From Synergistaceae bacterium (GTDB lineage Bacteria > Synergistota > Synergistia > Synergistales > Aminobacteriaceae): DNA of 55,861 bases. This document shows, piece after piece, positions 10,365 to 19,001 of this stretch. The notes under the pieces are model-generated. The model saw nothing but the letters and a program-made list of their open reading frames with translations, was not told where the DNA came from and did no database searches. Made by a program: the position numbers and the translations under genes. Positions within the stretch are counted from its first letter, which is position 1; every line of letters starts with the position of its first letter. The DNA lies in contig JAITGK010000069.1 of NCBI GenBank assembly GCA_031280635.1, forward strand, positions 1 to 55,861. Direction: 5' to 3'.

Positions 10365-10595
10365 GTACTTTTAAATTATGAACGCTTGCAATCACTGATG
10401 TCAATATTCGCGTGACGACAAAAACGACGCCAGTGAAATCAAGGGCTTGCAGACTTGGCATCATAGAAATCTTGATGCTTTTGAGCAATTTGAAGCTTTA
10501 AAAATCACTTATGTCAAGTTATTATATCTCAAAAATTCGCTGCGAAAATTGAGAAAACTCCTATCGGAGAAGGGGCGAGCCATCGCTCCGTCCGC
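10365..10595. other. Gene-free AT-rich stretch
   Basis: About 230 bp lie between a repeat and the end of a minus-strand gene, clearly richer in A and T than its surroundings. A short open frame from a TTG at 10447 has no ribosome site and no recognisable product. No RNA gene was recognised. It may be decayed inserted DNA. Confidence 0.4.
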
Positions 10596-11738
10596 TTACC
10601 AGAGGATTTTCCAGGCGGTGCCCTCGCGGATGACGCCCAGAGTACGGCTGGCTAAAGTTCGGATCAGCAGGAGACGGCGGACCGTGACGATCTTCGCGCG
10701 CTCGGTGCTAATCCAATCCACCGTGTAACCGTCCTGCAGCGACGCTCGAAAGTCCGCGCTCTTTCGCAGCTCCGCGCGAAAAGCATCCCGCGAGAACGTC
10801 TTTTGGGAGGCCTTCGACAACATGTTGTACATAGCCTCGGCCTCGTTCTTCATCCACAGGTCCAAGAAAGTCCGCAGCGTTCCATCGCGCGGGACGTAGG
10901 CGTTGGCAGGGTCCCCCTTGTCTCCAGCCTGAACTGCGGGGTCTTGAAGCTGCTTTTGCCCACTCCTCAGGTTCGCGACGAAATCGGCCATGCTTTCTTC
11001 CGGTTCGGGTTCGACGACAACCACCTCAGCGGCTGCCGCCTGGGGCTCGGGAGCCGGAACCACCGGGGGAGTCACCCGCTCGGCTTCCTTGCGATGCTGT
11101 TCGCGCTTAGGCTGGGCTTTGGGCGCGGGTTTGGAGGGAAGCTCCACGATCACCATCTCCGGCTCATTCGTTTGGGCAGATTGGGTGGGAACGAACTCCG
11201 GCGCGCTTTCCGCTGAAAAGGAGAAAATCCGTTCGTCGTAAACGCCCATGCCACGCACGGCCACAGCGAAGTCCCTTTCTTCCCGCTTTGGGAAAAAGAT
11301 GAGTCCCTGCGCGATGCCGTTGATGGGTTGATCCAGAACCCGGTCGTACCGGACTGGCTTTAGGCGCTCCCCGTCTGGCGTCACCAGGGCGATCTTCTCG
11401 GAAACGGGGGCGAAGCTCATGGGACGCGGGGCGAAGGCGTAAACGGTAAAAAGAAAGGGTTCCAGCTTGCCAATTGAGAGTTCAGAGATGAAGTTCCGCC
11501 GGTAAGCGTCCCGCTCGGCCTCCGTCATTCCCACGCGCCCGGTCTCCGCCTCCACCCAGGGCTCTACCAGCTCCTCTGGGTAGTGCACGATCCAAACAAA
11601 GCAGTCACGCCCCCAATGAAACGACGTGCTGTTTTCGAGCAGCTGTATCGTCTCCTCGAAGGGTCCGGCAAACGCGGACTTACCCAACAGAAACACACAA
11701 ACCGCCGTGATATAAAGACCTCGGTATTTTTTTCTCAT
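10596..11738 (-). CDS. Uncharacterised secreted protein with Pro-rich linker and NTF2-like C-terminal region
   Basis: A 380-residue protein I do not recognise. A signal peptide (residues 1 to about 24, ending SAFAG) is followed by a globular part to about 190, then a low-complexity linker rich in Pro, Ala, Glu and Lys (about 195-260). The C-terminal region of about 90 residues (FLDLWMKNEAEAMY onward to the terminal WKILW) has the look of NTF2-like or DUF4878-type folds. It lies 43 bp downstream of another secreted protein gene on the same strand, and the two probably form an operon. Function unknown; envelope location is inferred from the signal peptide. Confidence 0.75.
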   Translation of the reverse strand: MRKKYRGLYITAVCVFLLGKSAFAGPFEETIQLLENSTSFHWGRDCFVWIVHYPEELVEPWVEAETGRVGMTEAERDAYRRNFISELSIGKLEPFLFTVYAFAPRPMSFAPVSEKIALVTPDGERLKPVRYDRVLDQPINGIAQGLIFFPKREERDFAVAVRGMGVYDERIFSFSAESAPEFVPTQSAQTNEPEMVIVELPSKPAPKAQPKREQHRKEAERVTPPVVPAPEPQAAAAEVVVVEPEPEESMADFVANLRSGQKQLQDPAVQAGDKGDPANAYVPRDGTLRTFLDLWMKNEAEAMYNMLSKASQKTFSRDAFRAELRKSADFRASLQDGYTVDWISTERAKIVTVRRLLLIRTLASRTLGVIREGTAWKILW

Positions 11739-11781
11739 TTAAATCGACCTCCGGGTTTCACCCTACTCCCAGGGGTCCTTT

Positions 11782-12783
11782 CTAGAGACTGGCCGAAGTG
11801 GGGTAGCCGAACACGTGCACGTCGCCGGAGGTTTCCAGGAACATGACAGAGCCCTCCGGTATTTTGACGGCGTTGCCCCGGATAAGAACCCCCGCGACCA
11901 GCCCTGCGGGTCCCAGCAGAACCGCTCCCCCAACACTGGCCCCCGCCGCGCCGATAATCCCCATTTCCCCCTTGTCCCCGCTATTCTGGGCTTCCTCGGC
12001 GGCCTTTTTGGATGCCGCGCCGGTGGTGACAAGAACTCGCTGAGGGCCAAGGGGAATCAGCGACTTGAAGTCCAGGCGTATCTCGCTGGGAACGCCGAAC
12101 CTCCCTGGCTGTCTGACGGAACTGACAGTGGTGTCGACGAGGCTTCCTCTGGGCGCTACCAGCACCCGGTCCACGAAAAGGTCATCCGTTAAGGCCAATC
12201 CGACGCTGTCACCTTTTTTGGTGGTGGCTGGACCCAGTTCCTCTAGAAATTTCACCTTTAAGACTGTAGCATTGGGGAGGTTCACCTCCCGCGAGGTCAC
12301 AGGGTCGGCCACCAGGGACGTCAGAATACGCTCGACGCGCATGGCTAAGGGCTTGCCGTACTGCATTTCCCCATTAAGTTCCATTTCCAAGTCCTCCACG
12401 CGCTTTAATGCCGCCCTGGTCTGGCTTCCCGGGGCTTTACCCACCAGCCACTCGCTTACACCCAGCTTAAAAAACATGGACGGCTGGTCCGCCGTGCCCA
12501 CTTCCAAGAAATTCAATGTCGCGGTGTGCCGTTCGGAGATGCTGCCCGGCAGACTGCGCCCGAAAAGCTCCTTCTCGACCGAGTTCATGCGCTCAATAAT
12601 ACCGCCTTTGCTGCTTTCTCCGTAAATAAGCCTCTCGATGCGCTCCATCATCTGCATGGAGGAGCTTTTTCCATCCTCCGCGCCGGCCGCCCGCGAGGGT
12701 GAAAGAAGGCACCAGCCGAAAACCAGCGCCAGACTCAGCCCCAAAAAGGCCAGCAGCCCGGGATGTTTCATCCGCTTCCTCAA
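11782..12783 (-). CDS. Uncharacterised secreted protein with glycine-rich hydrophobic segment
   Basis: A 333-residue protein, not recognised. An N-terminal signal sequence is followed by a helical region (MMERIERLIYGE and MNSVEKELFGRSL), a middle part with a beta-rich feel (about 170-250) and a Gly/Ala-rich stretch (GAAGASVGGAVLLG, about 275-305) that could be a membrane-inserting or glycine-zipper hairpin. The TTG start at 12783 sits 8 bp after GGGAGG; an in-frame ATG at 12771 after GAGG is an alternative. First gene of a likely two-gene unit. Confidence 0.7.
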   Translation of the reverse strand: MRKRMKHPGLLAFLGLSLALVFGWCLLSPSRAAGAEDGKSSSMQMMERIERLIYGESSKGGIIERMNSVEKELFGRSLPGSISERHTATLNFLEVGTADQPSMFFKLGVSEWLVGKAPGSQTRAALKRVEDLEMELNGEMQYGKPLAMRVERILTSLVADPVTSREVNLPNATVLKVKFLEELGPATTKKGDSVGLALTDDLFVDRVLVAPRGSLVDTTVSSVRQPGRFGVPSEIRLDFKSLIPLGPQRVLVTTGAASKKAAEEAQNSGDKGEMGIIGAAGASVGGAVLLGPAGLVAGVLIRGNAVKIPEGSVMFLETSGDVHVFGYPTSASL

Positions 12784-12853
12784 ATTTTATACCTCCCACA
12801 GGTGTCATGTTTCTCCCATTGTATCATTACACGCTCGAATTCGTCGGTCTGGT

Positions 12854-14893
12854 TCACCGCTGTTTTCCCAATATTCTCACGTCGGCTGCCAGAACGCCCT
12901 TTTCATAAACAAACACGGGATTCAGGTCCGCCTCCGCGATGTCGGGGTAGAGAAGGGGCAGTCTGGAAAACGCAGCGATAACCTCCGCCAAGGCGCCGAC
13001 GTCCCCAGGAGCCTCCCCGCGAACGCCGTTCAGGAGCGGATACATCTTGATTTCCCGGATCATCTCGAGGGCCTGTTCCCTGTCAATAGGAGCTACCCGG
13101 AAGGTTATGTCCTTCAGCGCCTCGGTGTAGATGCCGCCCATGCCAAAGGCCACCAGCGGTCCGAAGTCGGGGTCTCGCGAGAGCCCGATAATGACCTCTT
13201 TGCCGCTTGTCAGCATGGGATATATCACAACGCCCCTGAAGTCCCTGCCCTCGCCTATCGCCCTCAACTTTCGGAACGCGGAGCGAACGCCTTCCTCGCC
13301 CCTGACGTTCAAGACCACGCCGCCGCAGTCCGACTTGTGGATAATCCGCGGTGACACGATTTTCAAGACCACCGGATAACCGATTTCCTGGCAGGATGCG
13401 ACGGCTTGTTCCTCGTCCTGAGCGAAAGCGGATTGGGGAACCGGAATCCCGCTGCCGCGCAGCAGCCGCATCGCCTCCGGCTCCAGCAGGTTCTGGACGC
13501 CGCCGGCGTTTTCAACCGGTTCCGCCTGGGCAAGACAAGAGCCTTTCCGCGTGCTTTTCCGTTCCTCGTAGGCGGCCATCGCGGCCAAGGCCGAGACGGC
13601 CCGCTCCCCTGAGGTGAAACAGGGGACACACCCTTCTTCACGCAGATACTTCAGGCTTTCGCCGATGTCGGAGCCCACCTGCATTACGGCAGCGACGGGT
13701 TTTCCGCTTTTCTTCGCGGCCGCCGCCACACCCTGCGCGACCGGCATCGCCTTCAGGTACGGCGTGCCGATGTAGAGCGCAACGGCGGCGTCGCTTTCGG
13801 AAAGCGCGGTTGTGATCGCCCGCTCGTACTGCTCTCCCGTGCCCTCCACGGTCAGGTCGATGGGATTGCGCAGGCCGGCGAACGATGGGAGAAACTCCCT
13901 CAGCGCAGCTTTCACCGTGTCGGAGGTCTCCTGAATCAGCAAACCCTCCGTCTCCGCCTTGTCGGCGGTCATGACGCCGGGGCCGCCGGAGTTGGTGACG
14001 ACTAAAAGCCTTCTGCCCCTTACTGGAGGAAGGGTGGCGAAGCCCTTGCTCAAGTCAAAGAGGCTTTGCAGGGTATCGGCGCGAATGGCGCCGCACTGCC
14101 GCAGCGCGGCGTCGCAGACGGCGTCAGCCCCAGCCATGGAGCCCGTGTGCGAAAGCGCCGCCCGCTGGCCGGTGTTCGTGCGCCCGGCTTTGACGATGAC
14201 CACCGGCTTAACGGCGCGGACTTCCTGTACCGTCTCCATGAACTCGCGTCCGTTGGAAACAGTTTCCAGGTACAGCGCGATGACCTTGGTCTCTGGGTCT
14301 TCTTTAAGATAGCGCAGCAGCTCTAGAACGGTGAGGTCTCCCCCATTGCCGTAGCTGATGAACTTCGCTATCCCCACCCCGTCGTCCGCCGACAGCGCCA
14401 TGAAGGAGCCCCCCACGGCCCCGCTCTGCGAGATGAGCGAGATGTTTCCCGCAGGGGGCGCCGTCTCCAGGGTAGCCGCCAGGCGGGCGTGGGTGGAGAC
14501 CATCCCAGCGCAGTTTGGTCCGATGAAGCGTATCCCGTACCGTTTGGCGGTTGCCGCCAGTTCTCGTTCACCCTCGGCGTTCCCGGCCTCGGAAAAGCCG
14601 GAGCTGATGATCACCGCGGCCTTGACGCCGGTTTTACCGCAGTCCTCCAGAATTCCCTTGACCGTGTTCGCCGGCGAGGCCACCACGGCCAGGTCTACCG
14701 GCTCCGGCACCTCCAGCAGCGAGGCATACCCTTTCGCCCCGCGCACGGGCTCTTTTTTGGGGTTAACGATGCACACGCGCTTCATCCCGCCGTCTAACAG
14801 CCTGCCCGTGAGAACGTTCGCCAGCCTGCCCTCCCCGGCAGAGCCAAAGACGGCCACAGAACCGGGATAAAACATCGCCTGCAGATCCAGCAT
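12854..14893 (-). CDS. ADP-forming acyl-CoA synthetase, fused alpha and beta parts
   Basis: A 679-residue enzyme that converts acyl-CoA, ADP and phosphate into the free acid, ATP and CoA. The N-terminal CoA-binding part (YPGSVAVFGSAG, IGPNCAGM) and succinyl-CoA-ligase-like part carry the expected phosphohistidine, His249 in SHTGSMAG. The C-terminal ATP-grasp part carries the IIHKSDCGGVV motif, where the second relay histidine lies. The start at 14893 is chosen because GGGTGAG precedes it; an ATG 18 bp upstream is possible. It is the last gene of the iorA-iorB operon, so its likely substrates are aryl- or branched-acyl-CoA made from amino acids. This coupling is inferred. Confidence 0.9.
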   Translation of the reverse strand: MLDLQAMFYPGSVAVFGSAGEGRLANVLTGRLLDGGMKRVCIVNPKKEPVRGAKGYASLLEVPEPVDLAVVASPANTVKGILEDCGKTGVKAAVIISSGFSEAGNAEGERELAATAKRYGIRFIGPNCAGMVSTHARLAATLETAPPAGNISLISQSGAVGGSFMALSADDGVGIAKFISYGNGGDLTVLELLRYLKEDPETKVIALYLETVSNGREFMETVQEVRAVKPVVIVKAGRTNTGQRAALSHTGSMAGADAVCDAALRQCGAIRADTLQSLFDLSKGFATLPPVRGRRLLVVTNSGGPGVMTADKAETEGLLIQETSDTVKAALREFLPSFAGLRNPIDLTVEGTGEQYERAITTALSESDAAVALYIGTPYLKAMPVAQGVAAAAKKSGKPVAAVMQVGSDIGESLKYLREEGCVPCFTSGERAVSALAAMAAYEERKSTRKGSCLAQAEPVENAGGVQNLLEPEAMRLLRGSGIPVPQSAFAQDEEQAVASCQEIGYPVVLKIVSPRIIHKSDCGGVVLNVRGEEGVRSAFRKLRAIGEGRDFRGVVIYPMLTSGKEVIIGLSRDPDFGPLVAFGMGGIYTEALKDITFRVAPIDREQALEMIREIKMYPLLNGVRGEAPGDVGALAEVIAAFSRLPLLYPDIAEADLNPVFVYEKGVLAADVRILGKQR

Positions 14894-14941
14894 GATTGAC
14901 TCACCCTTCATGCTCTTGGGGCTCCGCGCGGACCAAAGGGT

Positions 14942-15538
14942 TTACGGCTTGCCCCTTGCGGAGCAGCCAGCGCGAAAGGCTTGAATGTTCTTCTCGGCGG
15001 CGTTTTTCCAACTGCCGGCGATGATCTTCTCCAGGTCTTCTTTGGAAAAGAAGCCGCTCAGGCGGGAGTGGCCGTACACCGCGCCCAGCATGTAAATGTT
15101 GGCCCGCGCGCCGCCGGGCACGTCGGCCGGGTCAAAGCAGTGCGCCGCGCCGCCGTTTTTACGAATTTCCTCCACCACCTGCTTCTCGTCCGGGTAGGGG
15201 GCCTTGCCCAGCATAACGGCGGCGGGCTGCCAACGCAGGCCCAAAACCACGTAATCCGCCCCCTGTCTTCCGTAACGCACGGCCTTAAGGGTCTCGGAAA
15301 GCTCCATGGACACAATCAAGTCCGCGCTGCCGGGGGAGATGCTGGGGGAGCAGCTCCCCGCCTCGCGCCCCAGGCGAAGCTGGGTTTTCACGAACCCCCC
15401 GCGCTGGGCCATGCCTTTTGTGGGGAAAAAGTTGACGCCGATTCCCTTGGCCGCTGCCGCCTCTGTGATGATCTCCGATATGGTCAGCAGGCCCTGCCCG
15501 CCCACGCCCACGGTGTAGACGTCGAAATAACCGCTCAT
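14942..15538 (-). CDS. iorB: Indolepyruvate ferredoxin oxidoreductase, beta subunit
   Basis: A 198-residue subunit with the family pattern: VGVGGQG near the N-terminus, then FPTKGMAQRGG and SADLIVSMELSETL. With IorA it oxidatively decarboxylates aryl-pyruvates to aryl-acyl-CoA while reducing ferredoxin. GGAGGCGG precedes the ATG. It lies 12 bp after iorA and 48 bp before the acyl-CoA synthetase gene. Cytoplasmic. Confidence 0.93.
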   Translation of the reverse strand: MSGYFDVYTVGVGGQGLLTISEIITEAAAAKGIGVNFFPTKGMAQRGGFVKTQLRLGREAGSCSPSISPGSADLIVSMELSETLKAVRYGRQGADYVVLGLRWQPAAVMLGKAPYPDEKQVVEEIRKNGGAAHCFDPADVPGGARANIYMLGAVYGHSRLSGFFSKEDLEKIIAGSWKNAAEKNIQAFRAGCSARGKP

Positions 15539-15550
15539 TGATTCCGCCTC

Positions 15551-17395
15551 CTATTCCGCCCTGCCGAGAGCCTTGGCGGGGCAGACTTCCGTGCAAAGGC
15601 CGCAGTTGTTGCACTGCAGGGTATCTATCGCGATGACCTTTCCCTTGAGTTCTATCGCGGGACAGCCGGTGACGTCGATACACTTTTTGCAGCCCACGCA
15701 CGAAGCCGGGTTAAACGTGACAGGCGCGTATTTCACCTTCAGCCTCGCCGCCTGAATGGCGCACTCCCTGCGAGAAAGAATGACCTTCAGGCCGGAGGTC
15801 TTCAGGGCCGTTTCCACCGCGCCGGCCACGGCTTTCACGTCGTAGGCGTCCACGACCCAGAGCTTCTCAACTCCGACCCCCCGCACCACGGACTCAATGT
15901 CAACCTGTTTCCAGTCCTTCTTCTGGGAGACCTGGCCGGTGCCGGGGTTCACCTGCATTCCAGTCATAGCCGTCCAGCCGTTGTCCAGGATGATAACCAG
16001 CATGTCGATGTTGTGCTGAAGGGCGTTGACGAGGCCGGGAATGCCGGCGTGGAAGAAGGTGGAGTCCCCGATGGCGGCGATCACCGGCGCGGGGATGCCG
16101 CTGTAAGCCACTCCATGAGCAAAGGGGATGCTGGCTCCCATAGAAAGCTCCGTCCATAAGATGTCAAAGGGGGGACAGCTCCCCAGAATCGTGCAGCCGA
16201 TGTCGCCCGTGACGAACGCCTCGTTCTTTTTCAAGCCCATTGCCCTGAGCCCCTGTTCCAGACCCATGTAGGTGCCGCGGTGCGGACAGCCCGCGCAGAA
16301 CCCTATCGGACGCGCCGCGCATAAGCGCTCCGGCGGCTCCTTCACCGTGATCTCCGTCTGGGGGAGGCCCAGAGCCTTGCGGATGCCATTCTCCACCAGA
16401 AGGGCGTCAAACTGGCCCACGCGGCTGAACGTGTTATCTTCTTTGCCGTAGAATTGGACGTCCAGCTTGTTTTTGTAGGCTTCCATGAAACAGTACCTCT
16501 CCGTCAGGGGTTCCAATTCTTCGGCGACGACAACCTTGGAGCAGTGGCGGAGCAGGGAGACGAGCTTCTCCTTCGCGTAGGGGATGGTGGCGGCGAGCTG
16601 AAGCGTGGAGATCTCCGAGACGTCCGTGCCCGTGAGGCGGCTTAGGGCCTCGCGCAGGCAGCCGTTGGTGATGCCCACCGAGATGACCCCGACGCCGCCT
16701 TTTTTCTTCAGTTCCAGTTTGTCGAGGCCCTTGCCGGCGATGTACTTTTCCGCCGCTTTCAGCCGGGTGATCAGGTCCTGGTGCTGCTGCATACAGATAA
16801 CAGCCCCAGCTTTGGTGTATTTAGCGGGGTCGTAAGGGGGCATAGGAGCGCTCTCTTTCGGCAAAGTCCTGTCCTCCGCCTCGATCACCCCGTGAGACTG
16901 GGCGTTGTTGGTCACGAGGCGCAAGAACACCGGCCCGCCGATTTGCTCGGCCATGTCGAAAGCCGTCACCGTCATGTCGTAGACCTCTTGCAGCGAGCAG
17001 GGCTCCAGCATTGGCATGTCCGCCATGGCGGCGAACACCCGGGTGTCCTGTTCGCACATGCCAGCGCTGACCCCAGGGTCGTCCGCCACGTAAACCACGA
17101 ACCCTCCCGTGCAGCCCGAATAAGCCACGCCGATGAGGGAATCGTAGCAGACGTTGAGCCCCGACATCTTCATCGTGCAAAGCGCGCGGTGCCCCGCCGT
17201 CGCCGCGCCCGCCGCCACCTCGAAGGCGACTTTCTCGTTGGCGCTCCACTCCACGTGAGTTCCAGGCAGGTCCATCTCCAACAGGCTCGCGATCACCTCG
17301 GAGGACGGCGTTCCCGGATACCCGGCGACGACCTTGACGCCTGCCCGCAGCGCCCCATAAGCCAGCGCCTCGTTTCCGCTCGCTATCTTTTTCAA
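15551..17395 (-). CDS. iorA: Indolepyruvate ferredoxin oxidoreductase, alpha subunit
   Basis: A 614-residue subunit. The N-terminal pyrimidine-binding part contains AGYPGTPSSEV. The central part binds thiamine diphosphate (GDSTFFHAGIPGL followed by LDNGWTAMTG). The C-terminal ferredoxin part has two cluster motifs (CVGCKKCIDVTGCP and CNNCGLCTEVCP). The start is a TTG at 17395 after GGGGAGAGG; the longer open frame adds 26 hydrophobic residues atypical of the family. First gene of iorA-iorB-acd, which ferments aryl amino acids and recovers ATP. Confidence 0.93.
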   Translation of the reverse strand: MKKIASGNEALAYGALRAGVKVVAGYPGTPSSEVIASLLEMDLPGTHVEWSANEKVAFEVAAGAATAGHRALCTMKMSGLNVCYDSLIGVAYSGCTGGFVVYVADDPGVSAGMCEQDTRVFAAMADMPMLEPCSLQEVYDMTVTAFDMAEQIGGPVFLRLVTNNAQSHGVIEAEDRTLPKESAPMPPYDPAKYTKAGAVICMQQHQDLITRLKAAEKYIAGKGLDKLELKKKGGVGVISVGITNGCLREALSRLTGTDVSEISTLQLAATIPYAKEKLVSLLRHCSKVVVAEELEPLTERYCFMEAYKNKLDVQFYGKEDNTFSRVGQFDALLVENGIRKALGLPQTEITVKEPPERLCAARPIGFCAGCPHRGTYMGLEQGLRAMGLKKNEAFVTGDIGCTILGSCPPFDILWTELSMGASIPFAHGVAYSGIPAPVIAAIGDSTFFHAGIPGLVNALQHNIDMLVIILDNGWTAMTGMQVNPGTGQVSQKKDWKQVDIESVVRGVGVEKLWVVDAYDVKAVAGAVETALKTSGLKVILSRRECAIQAARLKVKYAPVTFNPASCVGCKKCIDVTGCPAIELKGKVIAIDTLQCNNCGLCTEVCPAKALGRAE

Positions 17396-17437
17396 TTGCC
17401 TCTCCCCTTTATATACAAAATATACAAAATAAAAAAT

Positions 17438-17504
17438 TAGAAAAACGCTGATTAACCCCCCCTTATTGATCATGGTCGCTGGCTGCTTGTTTAGCGCTTC
17501 CTAA
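17438..17504. repeat. Modular hairpin repeat, copy 3 (degenerate, no G/C core)
   Basis: Only the ends are recognisable: AAACGCTGATTAACC on the left and TTTAGCGCTTCCT on the right. The interior lacks the G/C stem-loops. It lies in the 5' leader of the iorA operon. Confidence 0.5.
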
Positions 17505-17529
17505 CGCTCATTCGCTATTTCGTGCGCTC

Positions 17530-17535
17530 ATTATA
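17530..17535 (-). promoter_or_regulatory. Consensus -10 of the ior operon
   Basis: On the minus strand TATAAT is preceded directly by TG (TGTATAATG), about 135 bp upstream of iorA. The -35 region is poor. Transcripts would read through the degenerate repeat copy. Confidence 0.5.
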
Positions 17536-17627
17536 CAGTGAAAGCCGGGGCGCCGGAATTTTTCGCATGGTTTTTTGACGCGCTTGTCTCGGGGCGTCTC
17601 CGCCGCTTGCTCCATAAGCGCCCGAAA

Positions 17628-17657
17628 GGTTACTGGGTTAAAGGGTTACTGGGTTAA
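17628..17657. repeat. Direct repeat of 14 bp at the tmcAL stop codon
   Basis: GGTTACTGGGTTAA occurs twice with a 16-bp period. The second copy contains the tmcAL stop codon, so the duplication lies just 3' of the gene. Confidence 0.7.
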
Positions 17658-18914
17658 GGGGCGCGCCCTTTGCTCGTGATGAAGGTCGGGAACGGGCAGA
17701 AGAAGCTCTCGGAGACGCGAGGCGCGGAACTCCAGCTCCGCCGCCAGGCGTGCGGTTTGTCCCTGGGCTGCGGCCAGGCGCGTGATTACGGGCGTCGTTT
17801 TTTCGAGAGTTCTTTTTCGCGCGCGCAGCAGGGTGCGTCCCCGCTCGTTAAATCCAAGCACTCGGATATAAGGCGGCGGGAACCGGGTCAGCGCGGCGTC
17901 CTCAGCGCGGCTGAGTCCCGCTAGACACCGGATCGCCTGGCGCTGAAGGCGGTTCCTCGTGTAGCGTGCGCACACGCACCGCCCGATGAAGTCCTCGTAA
18001 GAGTCCGCTTCAGTCCAATGCCTCAAAAACAGGTTTTCCAGCCCCTCATCCATCCCCGCGCACTCACGCAGCGACTCCGGCGTTGAACGCGCCAAGAGCC
18101 CCCGCAAAAGATGCCACAGCAACGGGCCCGCTCCCGCGCAGAGCCGCCCATGCTCTTCCTCTTCCCTCAGAAGTGCCAGGGAAGACCTCGGCATGGCGTC
18201 CGCAACCCACAGCCGCCCCCAGGTTTCGGGAGGGGAACCGGCCAGCGCCGCGCGTATCGCCATCCCGCTGGCGAAGGGGACATTTGAGCCTCCGTCCCGG
18301 TGCCCCGCGCCCTCTCTAGCAACGGGAAGGGGTATAAGTCTATAATTTTTTTCTCGGACGCGCAGAAGGTAGGAAAGCGCCAGAGAGTTGTTGGGCGCGG
18401 AGGTGAAGGCCCCAAGGCCGGGGCACTCGCGGTCTAGAGCGCCGGCGACGGCCTTCGGGTACGACGCTCCAAAATTCAGGGCCTTTTTAAGATTCAGCTT
18501 GAAAGCGCGGGACTCATGGATTAGAATGTCAACGGCCATATGGAGAGCGGAGATGGAGGTTTTCGTCCCAGGAGGGAGGCTTTCGACGCCGAAGGCAAGG
18601 TGGGTCACGAAGCCCGTCGCGGCAAAAATATCGACGGCTCCCCGCGCGAAGTCTGGGCCCGCGCTGCAGGCCCAGAAAAAAGGCAGCTCCAATACCAGAT
18701 CCACCCCGCCAGCCAGGGCCATACGGGTGCGGGTCCGCTTGCTGACCAAAGCGGGAAGGCCCCGCTGCGTGAAGCTGGACGACAACACGACGACGACGGG
18801 CGCCTCCGCAAGTTCATCGTGAGCACGGGTAATGTGGAACGCGTGCCCGTTGTGAAACGGGTCGTACTCGGCGGCGATGCCGATAACAGGGTCGGTGAAA
18901 TTGAGCGTTTTCAT
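17646..18914 (-). CDS. tmcAL: tRNA(Met) cytidine acetate ligase
   Basis: A 422-residue enzyme of the TmcAL (formerly YlbM, DUF795) family, which uses acetate and ATP to acetylate the wobble cytidine of elongator tRNA-Met. The nucleotidyltransferase start is clear: IAAEYDPFHNGH with the HNGH motif at 21-24, then VVVLSSSFTQRG and ELPFFWACS. The ATG at 18914 has no ribosome-binding site, and the promoter sits so close that the mRNA is probably leaderless. It is divergent from ackA, 87 bp away; both use acetate. Confidence 0.92.
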   Translation of the reverse strand: MKTLNFTDPVIGIAAEYDPFHNGHAFHITRAHDELAEAPVVVVLSSSFTQRGLPALVSKRTRTRMALAGGVDLVLELPFFWACSAGPDFARGAVDIFAATGFVTHLAFGVESLPPGTKTSISALHMAVDILIHESRAFKLNLKKALNFGASYPKAVAGALDRECPGLGAFTSAPNNSLALSYLLRVREKNYRLIPLPVAREGAGHRDGGSNVPFASGMAIRAALAGSPPETWGRLWVADAMPRSSLALLREEEEHGRLCAGAGPLLWHLLRGLLARSTPESLRECAGMDEGLENLFLRHWTEADSYEDFIGRCVCARYTRNRLQRQAIRCLAGLSRAEDAALTRFPPPYIRVLGFNERGRTLLRARKRTLEKTTPVITRLAAAQGQTARLAAELEFRASRLRELLLPVPDLHHEQRARPLTQ

Positions 18915-18921
18915 GCTTAAG

Positions 18922-18950
18922 AGTATATTACACAACGGCGTTATTGCCAA
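18922..18950 (-). promoter_or_regulatory. Promoter of tmcAL giving a leaderless transcript
   Basis: Minus strand: TTGGCA (18950-18945), exactly 17 bp, TATACT (18927-18922), then only 7 bp to the ATG. Transcription would start at or one base before the start codon. Confidence 0.75.
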
Positions 18951-19001
18951 AGGCGGCCGCGCTTGGAGCATAAAATTCAGGAATGTGAGGGGATTGTAGC
19001 A

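Noticed and set aside
10447-10728. Short plus-strand frame in the AT-rich gap after pbpC
   Set aside because: TTG start without ribosome site, overlaps the 3' end of a well-supported minus-strand gene, no recognisable product.
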